Origin: Halictus rubicundus | Lineage: Eukaryota; Arthropoda; Insecta; Hymenoptera; Halictidae | Assembly: GCF_050948215.1 (NCBI RefSeq) | Contig: NC_135158.1 | Coordinates: 9,843,822-9,907,821, forward strand | Direction of reading: 5' to 3' | DNA: 64,000 bases | Part shown: in pieces, positions 1 through 10,730 of the stretch | Position numbering within the stretch: the stretch's first letter is position 1 | Layout: the number at the start of each line of letters is the position of its first letter | Position numbers and translations under genes: made by a program | Notes under the pieces: model-generated | Seen by the model: the letters and a program-made list of their open reading frames with translations, nothing else | The model's database searches: none | What the model was told of the DNA's origin: nothing

Positions 1-1290
1 TTCTTCCTTCTTCATCTCGTACTCCCATTGTTACGTGCCCCATTATTTCGCGGAAAGACGCGGGTTAGAGCTCCGTTCGAGGTTCAAGTCGTACCAAATA
101 TTTCTCGTCAGACCGCTTTCAACTAAAATAAGAAACTTCTTGAAGTCTATAAAAATATTTACATCTCGTTAAATATCCCGCGTACCATAATTGCTTATAA
201 TCCACGCACCGAGAGCCAACTGTAGGCATTATTTCGTGGAACGACGTGGGTCAGAGCTGCTCGAGGTTTCGAATTTTATGCTCCTACATATTCTCTTCAG
301 GTCGCTTTTAAGCGAAACAAGAAACTTCTAGATGTGTGTCGAAAATATTTACATGTTGGTAAAAATCCCAACCATAATTGCGCACATGACCCCTGACGGC
401 GGAAAAAAAGTCGTCGGTCGATGGAACAGCGACGTTGGCATAGATTTGTTGATTATTATATCGCAAATGGTTCGTGTAAACACAACCGGAGACTCGTCGC
501 GCCGCGGCCACATTCGTTCAGCTGCGTGAGGCTAGAAATAATACTGCGACGTTTCTATCTAGTGCAACGGAACGTATTATCGCGCTGCGCTCGGATTTAG
601 TAACGAGTTAAGGATAACGGCGCAGGAATCTCGCCGACACGATGATAATTGTGCCGTGTCGGAGGGCGTGCATAGGTGTGTTTGTTCCCTAACACTTCGG
701 CCGGTGCCGTCGAGCCGTTGGAACCGGTATATCGGTACAAAAGCAATTCTGGAAAGGATCGACAACGCGCGCGAATGATTGACGATTTACGCGAATCGAT
801 TTTCGGAAGAAACACGTTCCTTTTTTTTTTTTTGGAATCGCCCGCCTGTCCCCCGTCGCGGTAAAAGTACTCGAAACAGAGAGGAGAAGTATTTTCATAA
901 AGCTCCCTCGGGCTTCTGAGTTAGGTAAGTCAGTTTCACTTTCAGTCGATGTCTTTATCATCTCTTAATGATACTTGGTAATCGTTTTTATCGCACGCTT
1001 GGAGTTGAAATGAAGCGAACATTGCGATCAGTAGATTGCGGGCTTTGATGTATTTGCGATAAAAAGACTCGATGAAATACGAAACTGTGAAAACATTTGA
1101 GGAATCTTAATGCATTACAAAGTAATGGGTTAGAGTTCGGAAGGATTACATTCTCCTCGGTTTAATTTCGATTGAAAGTGAGATTGTTTAGCGAGTCACC
1201 GAGGATTCTAGCGGAGTATCGAGTACTTTCGCCGTGACGTCGGCACTCGGAGTGACTGCGACGATACTAATTCATTGTTTGCGTATTTAG
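1..1290. other. Upstream/intronic sequence before the first visible RNF38/44-like exon
   Basis: No coding exon can be supported here. The first 385 bases contain a diverged tandem duplication, listed separately. A splice-donor-like sequence (GTTAG followed by GTAAGTCAG) lies near 919-931 after a purine-rich stretch and could end a non-coding 5' exon. Read as coding in the phase needed to join 1291, it has a stop codon immediately upstream. A T-run lies at about 821-832. Confidence 0.5.
42..385. repeat. Diverged tandem duplication, offset about 186 bp
   Basis: The block that starts ATTATTTCG at 42 recurs at 228. Shared landmarks in the same order are a GACG(C/T)GGGT(T/C)AGAGCT segment, a TCGAGGTT segment, AAGAAACTTCT, AATATTTACAT and ACCATAATTGC. 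Copies run roughly 42-195 and 228-385 with many substitutions, so the duplication is old. Confidence 0.7.
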
Positions 1291-4200
1291 GGACTGTCCC
1301 GGGGTTGGTACGTCTTCCGGACCGAACGGTAAGGAAGTCTCGTATCACGGGAACGTAGGCGGATCCAGCGTGGGGTACAAACCGCCCCCTCAGCACAGTC
1401 CTCAATCAAGAGGTCCTCCGGCCCACTTCGCACAGGAGTCCGTGGGCCCGCCAGCAAACTCTCCTCCCCTGCATATTAACATCTGCGGCCAAGTAAGCAT
1501 CCCCGGAAACCGGCAAGACAAAGCGAGAACACATACCACTCACACATGCACGCACAACATCCTCCTCTCCCCGTTCCGTGATTCCTCGTTCGGTATTTTC
1601 TAAAAAATGTATGCACTCGCAGGAGAACACGATGCGTGATCCATTATTGAACATGAGTCCGGGACTTGGAGCCAGCGGCGTCGATATGGAGTACCGTAGG
1701 AGTTCTCAAGGTATATATATATACATACACATTCACACAAACGCACACCGAGTTTCGAAACAGTCAATCGATCTCTCGGCCCAACCGTGCGTGTCTCTTC
1801 GTTACGATTCTTTAACCAACGGCATGTGTTTCAGCCACCAATCAGCTACCTTTGAGTCCTGTACAAATCCAGCCGTCGCCGCCATATTACAGACAGCCTA
1901 GTCAAGACGACGGCAGAAAGGTAAATCATCTTCCCAGAGACTGTCTGGTGAAGTCTGGCAAAGCTCGATCGAACGAAGACAACTCGGCGAGGCGGCAGTG
2001 CGCGTCCATTGCTAACCACCCGAGAAATGGAACTTCAACTCTGTCGCACTCGAGCGGTTGCTATCGTTCGTCCACGAGAAGGAGGCATAGAGAAAACTTG
2101 TTGGTATCTATGCCCTACTAAATACCTGATATCCCTACCTTACATAGGGAACCTAGCGTTGGGGTCTCGGTGATGCCCGTTGCTTCTCGTGGACGAACAA
2201 TACATTTGTTTAGCTTCACCGACTCGACTCGCCGCACAGCGAGCCGTTTGAACGTATGAATAACGTATAATTAACAGAGTCACGAATTTTGTCGAGCACT
2301 TTGCGATTCTGGCCCACCGTGTGCAAAGTCAAGCGACATGTAATGAAAACAACGTTGTTCGATTTCAGAGCGAGTCTCCATCCAGAAAACGTCGTCGGAT
2401 ATCTCGCAACGGTGCCGTGTCCGAGATAGAGGTCCGTGAAACAACGCCTCCGTCGCCTACACCCCCGCTGCATACGACCCTGCCATCCATACCCTCTTTA
2501 CCGTCCCTGCCGACTCCTCCGCCGCCATGGGAATACTCATCGGCGCCTCAGCGACGATCGCCCCGCAATCACATGTCGACCCGCGGCAGCCCAACCATCA
2601 GGAATCGTTATCAGCGATACACTGACTCTTTCGGTCTCTCCCATCCGTTGCTGCCCAGTCACAATCCTCATCTGACCATTCACAACTCGCACCACGGGAT
2701 CCACGGCTCCCATCACAACATTCACAACTCGCCACACAATCTGCACAACTCCCACTATAATATGCATAATGCGCATCAGACGCATCCCCATCACCCGGCC
2801 GGGACGGGACACCATCCTGCGCAAGGGGCGGACGGCCCTGTGGTCGTCGACGTCGGCCAGGTCGGCGTAACCGGCTTGGGGGTTGCCGTGAGCGGGGAAC
2901 CCCTCTGGCATCCTCAAGCGACAGGTTACAGAATTCCTTGCCAGCTGCACGGCATATACACGCCGAACGGGGCGCACGCGTTTGCGCACTCGTGTCAGGT
3001 AAGCATCCCTGGCCTCTGCCACGGATCGAGCTCTGGTCACGTAAACCGTTACGAGTCGATATTTCTTAAATGCGAGGCCCGATCGGCTATCTCCCGCCGA
3101 GAACCACCACCAACAACGTCTCCAAACCTCTCAGGAGCTTTGTTCCTCTATTATTCTTTATCTACTCAGCGATCTCTAATTTTAATCTGTAGAGGGTCAC
3201 TACAGTGGCCAGGGACAATGTTGGTTGTATATACAGGCTGTTTCCTAAATGCATATCAATACTTCAAGGAGTAAATCTATTTACTATAACAAGTAAAAAG
3301 TGTTGTATGGCGATATGATCACCCACTGTACGTAGCAGTCAGCTATAAAGAGTTCGCATGCGTGCAGAGTATTTAATTTTCTATTCGCACAAGAAACATC
3401 GATTCGCAACAGTTTGTGACTCATCCTCGTGGCGAAACGAGGAAAGTTCCCGTTGATTCAGTGTTTCGTTCGAGATACACGGCAATGTTTAAACGTTTTT
3501 AGGTCACCCATCACCCCGGCCATTACTCTACGCCTCATCCGAACCACCCAGCCCATAGTCTGGTCGGTACGATAGTCGGCGCACCATCCAGAGGATATCC
3601 AACGCCGGCTGGAGGTCCTGTCGCAGCCCTCCATCATGTTCACGCGCCTCCGCCACCGCCTCACTATGCTGCGCACCACCAGCTCTCACAACAGGTATCA
3701 TCATTCTCCCTGTTCAACTATTAGAGCGTTCCTTTCCGATATAAACTATGCTGGACCTCACGGTTCAGCTTTTAGGGGTGAAACGTTGAGCCTCCCGATC
3801 CGCGACTTCCTAGTTGTTACCGTGAGCCTGGAATTTAGGTGTTTACTTACAATTTCTTGTTTGTTACAGCGGGAAGTTGAATTAGAGTTAATAGAATCCC
3901 ATCACCCTCACCGAGTCGGAGCCGCCGCGGGTGCTCCGTTACCATTACCGCATTCGTATTCACCGCCGGCTCTCACTCAAGTCACGACACCTCCACCCAT
4001 ATTCGTGTCGGAAACCAGGAACAGTCAATTGGAAATGATTCAGACGAGACCTCGTCATTTGGCCGATCGCAACATATTCGCGCTGAGACGATTGAGGTCG
4101 CACAGATGGAGAAGCGCACCACCTGGATCGGTGCCCATCCCAGGATTCTTGCTGCACCTCTTGTAAGCATTGCCTGCACAGCCAAGATCTTTCTCTCGCG

Positions 4201-4919
4201 TCTCAATCGATCGAAACTGAACCGCGAGAATCAACGGAAAAATTTTCGTAATTTCGCAGGGCGATGTTGAGAAACCCGCCACCGTTATCACCGTACAGCC
4301 AGGCGGAGCTGTCCTCGCTGTCCGTCTCGGATTCAGCGACCGAGAATTACGAGGCTCTGCTGTCCTTAGCGGAGAGGCTAGGGGAGGCGAAACCCAGGGG
4401 TATGACTCGGGCCGAAGTCGAGCAACTGCCCTCCTACAAGTTCAACGCGGAGACGCACCAGGGCGACCAGACCAACTGTGTGGTCTGCATGTGCGACTTC
4501 GAAGCCTCGCAGTCCCTTCGCGTTCTGCCCTGCTCTCACGAGTTCCACTCCAAGTGCATCGACAAGTGGCTCAGAGTAAGTCATCGCATCCTTGTTGCGA
4601 ACAACGCCTTTAGATAAGTCCTCGATATTACCTGCACTTAGTTCTGATTAAACTAGAATTGAAACATGGGGACCGTGACAATGCAGATATATTTTCTTTT
4701 GCATAAAGATCCGCAGACTAATCGCGCCCATGTTTCTCGCGTTTATCGAGACAGTACGGTGCAAGGTTAGGGTGTAATACGCAGCCCCTCGTTGGTTGTT
4801 ACCGATGGGAGTTAACCGAGTGTTTTTTAACTCGTTTGTTGCAGTCGAACCGAACCTGTCCAATATGTCGTGGAGACGCCGGCGAGTATTTCGGCAATAG
4901 TGGGACCGGTAGCGACTGA
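1291..4919 (+). CDS. mura: RING-H2 E3 ubiquitin ligase, RNF38/RNF44 family (murashka-like), 3' part
   Basis: Predicted E3 ubiquitin ligase; the C-terminal RING-H2 would recruit an E2. Eight coding exons join in phase through GT-AG junctions: 1291-1492, 1623-1710, 1835-1920, 2369-2998, 3503-3694, 3870-4162, 4260-4575 and 4845-4919 (stop TGA 4917-4919), giving 626 visible residues. The N-terminal and middle parts are low complexity, rich in Pro, Ser and His, with a basic KRRRIS patch early in exon 4 and a His/Asn heptad block. The RING (visible residues about 570-610) has spacing C-x2-C-x14-C-x-H-x2-H-x2-C-x10-C-x2-C, and its last two cysteines lie in the final exon. A conserved segment with MTRAEVEQLPSYKF precedes it, as in RNF38/44. 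Exon 1291 opens in split phase with no in-frame ATG, so translation starts upstream, unless it begins at ATG 1632. RING family assignment is very sure; the orthologue name is from recall. Confidence 0.92.
2678..2782 (+). repeat. 21-bp in-frame coding repeat: five His/Asn heptads in the mura-like protein
   Basis: Five consecutive 21-bp units encode seven-residue repeats with consensus [ILM]-H-N-S-x-H-N. The third positions of codons vary, so the peptide is better conserved than the DNA. The block lies in a disordered His-rich region of exon 2369-2998, and further His-rich sequence follows it (HPHHP). Confidence 0.85.
2999..3502 (+). other. Intron of the mura-like gene with a repeat fragment
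   Basis: This intron has a consensus donor (CAG|GTAAGC) and a T-rich acceptor. Around 3227-3245 it contains TATACAGGCTGTTTCC, which resembles the TATACAGGGTG termini found elsewhere in this window, so part of the intron may be transposon-derived. Confidence 0.5.
4701..4719 (+). repeat. Dispersed core repeat, copy in the last mura-like intron
   Basis: GCATAAAGATCCGCAGACT, one of at least a dozen dispersed copies. It is preceded by an ATTTTCTTTT-type stretch, as in the copy at 9313. Confidence 0.7.
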
Positions 4920-5293
4920 CGCCAGCCTGCTCAAGTGCACTAGCGCCAACTGTCGCGGGTCTCAGGGACGCTACTTCGCACAGAGCATCCAGCCGTCACG
5001 TTGCTGGTTTGTGCAAATTTCTGTTGATACGCATTTGCGCGCCTTTTCTCTTAGCCGAGCTGGCCCCGACGCGTAGAAGAAAAATCGAGAAAGAGTGAGC
5101 GAAAGAGAGGTAGATAGAGAGAGAGGGAGGGAGAGTGAAAAAGAGAGAGGGACCCCCGGTCGTCGTCACGCGATGATCATCATCCTGCCTCGTCACGTCC
5201 ATAGAACGGACCGCGACTTCCGGAGAGGAATTTCGGTGACAAAGGCGCATTGGGACACAGAAAGAAAGAAAGAGAAAGAGCAGGAGAGAGAGT

Positions 5294-5330
<37 letters not shown>

Positions 5331-7200
5331 TGGAAGCGAGTAGAGTGTGAAAGAAAGGGGAGCAAGGTGAAAAGAAATATTAAGAGAAAGTAAATTCAGG
5401 GTACGAGATGTATGTGTCGGTGCCGAGAAAAGGACCCATTACGACGAAGGTACACGATTTTAATTACAGCATGCGAACGAGAACGAAAAGATTCGTGTAA
5501 GGCGAATAACGTCGCTGCGTCTATTCCATTGTGTTTTCCACGGGTGAAGATCGAGGTGTCGGAGGGGAAGGACGGGAAGCGAACAGCTCTATGATCGTTT
5601 TCAAAACTCGACAAAAATTAAAAAAAAAAAATCAAAGATCGAGCGTTTCGTTGGAAGGATAGTTCCAGTCTCCGGTTGCTTCTCGTCAGGCTTTCGTCCC
5701 GAGCTTCGTCCCCGTTTGTTCTTTCTTTACTCCGCCCCTGCGAGTTTTCGTTTCCTCGAAGCGCTTTCTTCGTGTACACGGAATCTGACCGCTCGTTTGC
5801 CGGTTTTCTTTTTTGTGTTTATAATCATACTCTCGGATAGTGTACAGAATCAATTAGGGCTCGTGTGTGTTTGCGCGCGAGACTATTGCCACTTTCCATT
5901 AACGTTCCATGTTTTTATTAGGATTATTATTCATATTATTATTATTATTATAAACGATTAATATTATTGTATAGTTGTCTTTCAGTCTTAAAAATTGTAC
6001 ATATTAACTTTTGCATATACACTCCTCCTATACGTAATTACGTGTGCGCATACAATCGATCGTAGGTGTAATCCGTTTGTTTCTTTTTTTTTCCTCGAGG
6101 GGATTGAGAGGGAGGGATTTTGGGAGGGGGGGAGCACTTAACCAAATGTAGTCGCGTATATTTCCGTTTTCTTTTTATCGATTCCTTCTTTTGCGATCTG
6201 TACAGAATACATCCCGATCGTCGCGAACGGAATCGTGCACCGAAGGGCAGGGGGCTTGCGCAAATACTTTTGAAACGAAACGAGAATGTACCGCTTGTTT
6301 ATGTTCTTCGTTCTTTTAGGTTTTGATTTCGTTTCCCGTTTTTCGTTTCGTTTCGTTTCGTTTCGTTTTGTCTCGTCCCTCGACCGAGAGAGACGTTCCC
6401 TTCGTTTCCACTCGCGGCGATCCACCGGTTTCTTCTGCGCTTCTAATCGTTTTTTCGGGTACGGGCCTGAGAGGGATTTGACGACGAGCGTTACTTAAGG
6501 ATTCGATTACACATACACACACCCACACGCCCACGCACACACATACACATACTGACACAGGTACCCGTAGAGACCGTAGACTTCCGGTGAAAGAGTGACG
6601 AAAGTTGCGAGAGAACGAGAGAGAAAGAAAGAGATAAAATAGATTTACCGAAAAGAAAGAAAAGGCTCTTCGGCAATAGTTGTTACTACGCAAAACAAAA
6701 TGGCTACGTAAAGAAGATACAAAACTGAATAATTACGTCGATACGTGCGACACCGCGTGGCCAGCACGATTTCAGTTTGGGGATCACGTTGCAGTCGATT
6801 TCGGGCCATTTTTGAGAGTCTCTCTGCTGTCCCTTTGACAAATTTACAACTTGGATACCGTCAGGTTGACCGTCCCAAGACAGTCGGACGATACCTTTTA
6901 ACCTTAATCAAGTCAAAACATAATAATAAATTCACCCAGGAGACAGTAGGGAGTCTCTAAAAAATGGCACCCGTCCAGAATGGACCGTGAACCCGAACAG
7001 AAATTCGAGCTGGTTGACCAACGTGCACCTGTCGGCGGTAATAATGAACAAAAATAAAGAGATGAAAGAAAGAAAAGAAGACGAAAGAAAGATAAGAATA
7101 CTGCTTCTGTTTCCTGCGTATCTACCTCTGATAGATGAAATGAAACGATTCATATTTTTTTATACACACATCTCATAAACAATAAACGTACGTACGCTAA
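4920..7200 (+). other. Probable 3'UTR of the mura-like gene
   Basis: No coding signal follows the stop at 4919. The stretch is rich in GA and CT low-complexity DNA, including an interrupted (GA)n at 5292-5332 and (TTTCG)n at 6342-6366. Candidate polyadenylation hexamers AATAAA occur at 6925-6930, 7053-7058 and 7181-7186, suggesting a 3'UTR of 2.0-2.3 kb. The end is inferred; transcript evidence would be needed to fix it. Confidence 0.45.
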
Positions 7201-8160
7201 GAAAACCAAAAAAATGGAGAGAAAGGGAGGGAGACGAGAGAGAGAAAAAGAAAGTGATGGAGATGGGTGTGGAAGAAAGAAAAACCGACGGACAGAGAGA
7301 CGAGTTTGACCGCGATTCGAGGATTTTCACTAATTAAATTTAACGATTAACGTTTAAGGATAAGTCGTGAGTTACGTGTTTAGAAGGAGAGAGAGAGAGA
7401 GAGAGAGAGTGTGTGTGTGTGTGTGTCCCGTTGCCAGAGTTTATGGGGTCCGAGATCACTCGATCACTCGTGATCCATGATTCTGTCGAGCGAAACGTTC
7501 CCCGGGGGTTCTTCGCGTGAAGGCCTTCGACGTTTCGACGATTAGGTAGTTTTCCTTGGTAGTGCGAATTCGTTTTTGGTAGTATTAAATTTTTTCGAAG
7601 GAAATTGTTCTTTGTTGAAGCTTTCTGTTTTTCCGGTTTTTTCCCCCGTTTTTCGTTCGCGCGGAGCATCGTTGTTCGGCTCGTTTCTAGTTGTAGAGAG
7701 AAGGAAGAAGAAAGGGTAACGCGCGCGGCGAGGTCACGGGACGTGTTGAATTCCCTCGCGGTTGTGTTTTTCTCTTCTTTTCGGGCCGAAGAATCACGTG
7801 GTCCCTCGTACAGAGTGTGAGCGATCGAGGATCGCAGAATACGCGGACGGCTGGAAACGTAATCCGGAAAGGAAATGAGCGTGACACGCGTCCGGTCATG
7901 TTTGTATCTCCTTGACATATATCTATCCTTCCATTTCTTATTGCGTGCCTTTACTGTATCGACCGAGTACCGGGAAACGGAGAGTCCGAGCGAAAAAATG
8001 TCGATGGAGAAGATTCGCGTACGTCGCGAAACTGCCGCTTCGATGCTCGGAGGGATCGCCTACTTTGCAAAATTGCCACTTTTTTCAAAAATACTTTCGA
8101 AACTTCGGTGACCCGCGAGTATTCAGGTACTTTGAGATTTTCTCCGCAACTCAGATATAT

Positions 8161-8345
8161 TTAACCCTGCATTACTCACGCGTAGCGAGTAAGTTGAAGA
8201 TAATTCTTATTCTCGTCGCTTAACAATTAATTACGTAGTCCACACATAGGCTAGAATATGTCTCACTTTTCAAGAATTTAAAAAATCAGCAGCGTGGAAC
8301 TCCACACGAGTACCAACTTCTATGCTTCTTGCAATGCAGGGTTAA
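8161..8345. mobile_element. TTAA-flanked MITE, piggyBac-like, 185 bp
   Basis: The segment begins TTAACCCTGCATTAC and ends with the near-inverse GCAATGCAGGGTTAA. TTAA at both ends matches the piggyBac target site. There is no coding capacity. The inverted repeat is about 15 bp with one mismatch. Family assignment rests on the TTAA ends only. Confidence 0.65.
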
Positions 8346-9312
8346 TATTCTGGAACCACAAAATGGTTCGAAAGACCGAGCAGTCATAAAATTGTTTAAC
8401 GTTCTGAGAACCTCGGTGAAATCACTCTTAAGTGGACCTCCATGGTTCTGCGCATCCTTGAACTAATTTAATGGATGTAGGTAATTTAATGCAATCTTAT
8501 AGCAAGCACCGTCCTTCTATAATGTTTGGCAATTCGATGAGGATCAACAGTGAATAAATTAAGTAAGCTCTATCGCACTTTTAAAGTTCACGTTAAAGGT
8601 CCACTTGAGGGTTGGAAGTTCCAACAGGCCGAAAGATATTTCTCAAAGTTTCAACAAGCCTGAAAGGAAGAACTCAAAGATGCGCGATCTGAGAAATCAG
8701 AGAAAGAAATTCGAACAAGTTTCCCTGGTCCCTGTCGAGTATTCGGGCGGCTGAACAACCACTCGTGTCTCAAAATTGATCGTCGCGTGCGCGATATCAC
8801 CAGTATCACCTGGAGCGCAGAAACAAAAAATTGCGCGTTTTTACCGTGTTCGACCCGCGCAACATACCACCGAGGATACCAGCTCCGAAACGCAGCAAAT
8901 AACTATCCGACGAATTTCGAAAAGAAGCTAGCAACGAATACCGGAAGTGGTCGCTCGTTGTAAGCTCAAAGTTGAAAGAAATCTCGAAACATGAATTTTT
9001 CTTTATTTTCTCCGAGATCTCGGTTGCTCGTGTTTCGAACTGGTGCTTGAACTATACCCTCCTCCGAGGAGATACTCCAAGTAGAATACCATAAAATATT
9101 ATTAATGCAAAACATTACCAAGCAACACATTCACTGTCCCGTACGCAAGAATTTATAAACGACGACAGCTAGACTGCGGATTTCATGGATTTACAAAGGA
9201 AGAGTTTAACGATGTCGTTACATTATTTTTGACTTGCTAAAATCATCCGAAGAGGAGATGCATATTCATTTAACTTCTGTCTCGCGCGATTAGCTTGTAC
9301 GATTTTTATTTT

Positions 9313-9331
9313 GCATAAAGATCCGCAGTCT
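9313..9331 (+). repeat. Dispersed core repeat, canonical copy
   Basis: GCATAAAGATCCGCAGTCT preceded by ATTTTTATTTT. It is used here as the reference for the family; an inverse copy lies 125 bp away at 9171-9190. Confidence 0.75.
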
Positions 9332-10009
9332 AACGGTACGCGAAACGCGTTGCAACGAATTTGGCGAATTCTTTGGACGGACGAGGGACCGTGAGCGTGT
9401 TCATTTACAGAGGCTGGATCGGTCTAATGATTTTCTTTCTGATCCCTCAGCATAATGTTTACGCCCGATTATTGTTGTTACCACCTAGCTTGGAGGATCT
9501 CGGGAGCGGAGAGGGTTTGGCACGGTGAACGCAAGCGGTCCCAACTGGTAAGCGAAACTCGTCCGTGCAACAACCGCATATACGTAAACAAAGTACTTCT
9601 GAGCAGCGCGGCACCGGCCCCGAAGCTGTGTTCGCGACGATCAGTTTCATTGGGAACCGGTTGCCAGCGAAGGGCTACCAAACTCTTCTGGGCTGTAACC
9701 ATCCCACGAGCTTTTCTGTCTCTGTTTCCGTTACCGCGAACGCAGCCGACAGCGCCGGGTGACCCTAAAAGAATATCAAAAAAAAAAGAAAAGAAAAAAG
9801 ATGAAGATAGAAAAAGAGAGATAGAAAGTGGAGAAAGAGAAAGTCGTGTACGTGTGCGTGTGCTTGCGAGAGGGGGTTAGGGGGTTGCAGAACGTCGGAG
9901 AGAAGTGTGTTGGTTTTTCCTAGATGCGTAAGAGAACACATATCACAAGTTTTCCCATTGTGTCCACGCGTCTCGCACGCTCGCCCTTTTTGTCGCATTT
10001 CGACCCGGG

Positions 10010-10106
10010 TCGAGGAGAAGAGGAAGACGAGGAGAAGGAGGAGGAAGAAGAAAAAAAAAGAAGAAGAAGTAAACGAAGAAGAAGATGAAGAAAAGAAGGA
10101 GAAGGC
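10010..10106 (+). repeat. Polypurine (GAA/GGA) tract, about 97 nt
   Basis: Almost every base is A or G on the plus strand, as imperfect GAA, GGA and GAAG units with only a few pyrimidine interruptions. Such mirror-like tracts can form triplex DNA. The open frames across it are composition artefacts. Confidence 0.8.
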
Positions 10107-10589
10107 TCATTTTCTACTAGCTTAAGTCTGCGTGCGTGTGCGTGAGAGGAAGAGAGAAACACAGGTTTGTCGAAAGGGACGAGCGTTCGATCGGAGGGAG
10201 CTCTGACGCCGAAGAGATCAACAACCTAGTGCACGGGTCTCTGTGAACCCGGACCCGTGTTCCTCCGGGACGATTTTTCCTTATGCTTTTTTCACACCCA
10301 GAACGAAGAACGCGCGAAATTTCAATCTCTTCCTCTTCCTCAGGACTCCGGTGTCCCGGACGACGTGTCGGACACCGACACAACGAGCTATCAAAAATGT
10401 TTCTCAAATCGTTAATCGCGAAGGGGAAACGCGTTTTCCAGCATGTCGACCTTGCGAGTCATCTTTTCTCGGGTCTCCGACGTCCGGCGTTGATCGAGGT
10501 TTGCGCATGTTCGAGATGTCCCTTTTCTGATGCGCGCCTGTCTACCCTCAGCAACGACCGCGGCGCTTCTCGATATCGTTCGACACCGT

Positions 10590-10730
10590 GCGACACTGTA
10601 TGATAATGTATGAAACTGTACGATACTGTACAATAGCGTGTGACAGCGCGTGACAAAAATTTGACAACGTACGATAGAGTATGCCAGGATGTGACGCTGT
10701 ACGATACCAAATGTTAGCCTGTGATAACGT
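10590..10730. repeat. Degenerate 10-bp tandem array
   Basis: Successive units such as TATGATAATG, TATGAAACTG and TACGATACTG follow at 10-bp spacing (occasionally 11), with consensus TRYGAYACTG, for about 13 units. Conservation is moderate. The array gives Tyr/Thr/Val-rich open frames on the minus strand that are probably by-products of the repeat. Confidence 0.75.

Noticed and set aside
2537..3040. 167-codon minus-strand ORF
   Set aside because: It is antisense to the largest mura-like exon, shares its codon bias shadow, and is Arg/Val-rich without a domain.
7340..7918. 192-codon minus-strand ORF
   Set aside because: Passes through a (GA)n-(GT)n microsatellite and lacks any domain.
9455..9880. 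141-codon plus-strand ORF
   Set aside because: Crosses a purine-rich tract and the donor-like site at 9547; composition artefact.
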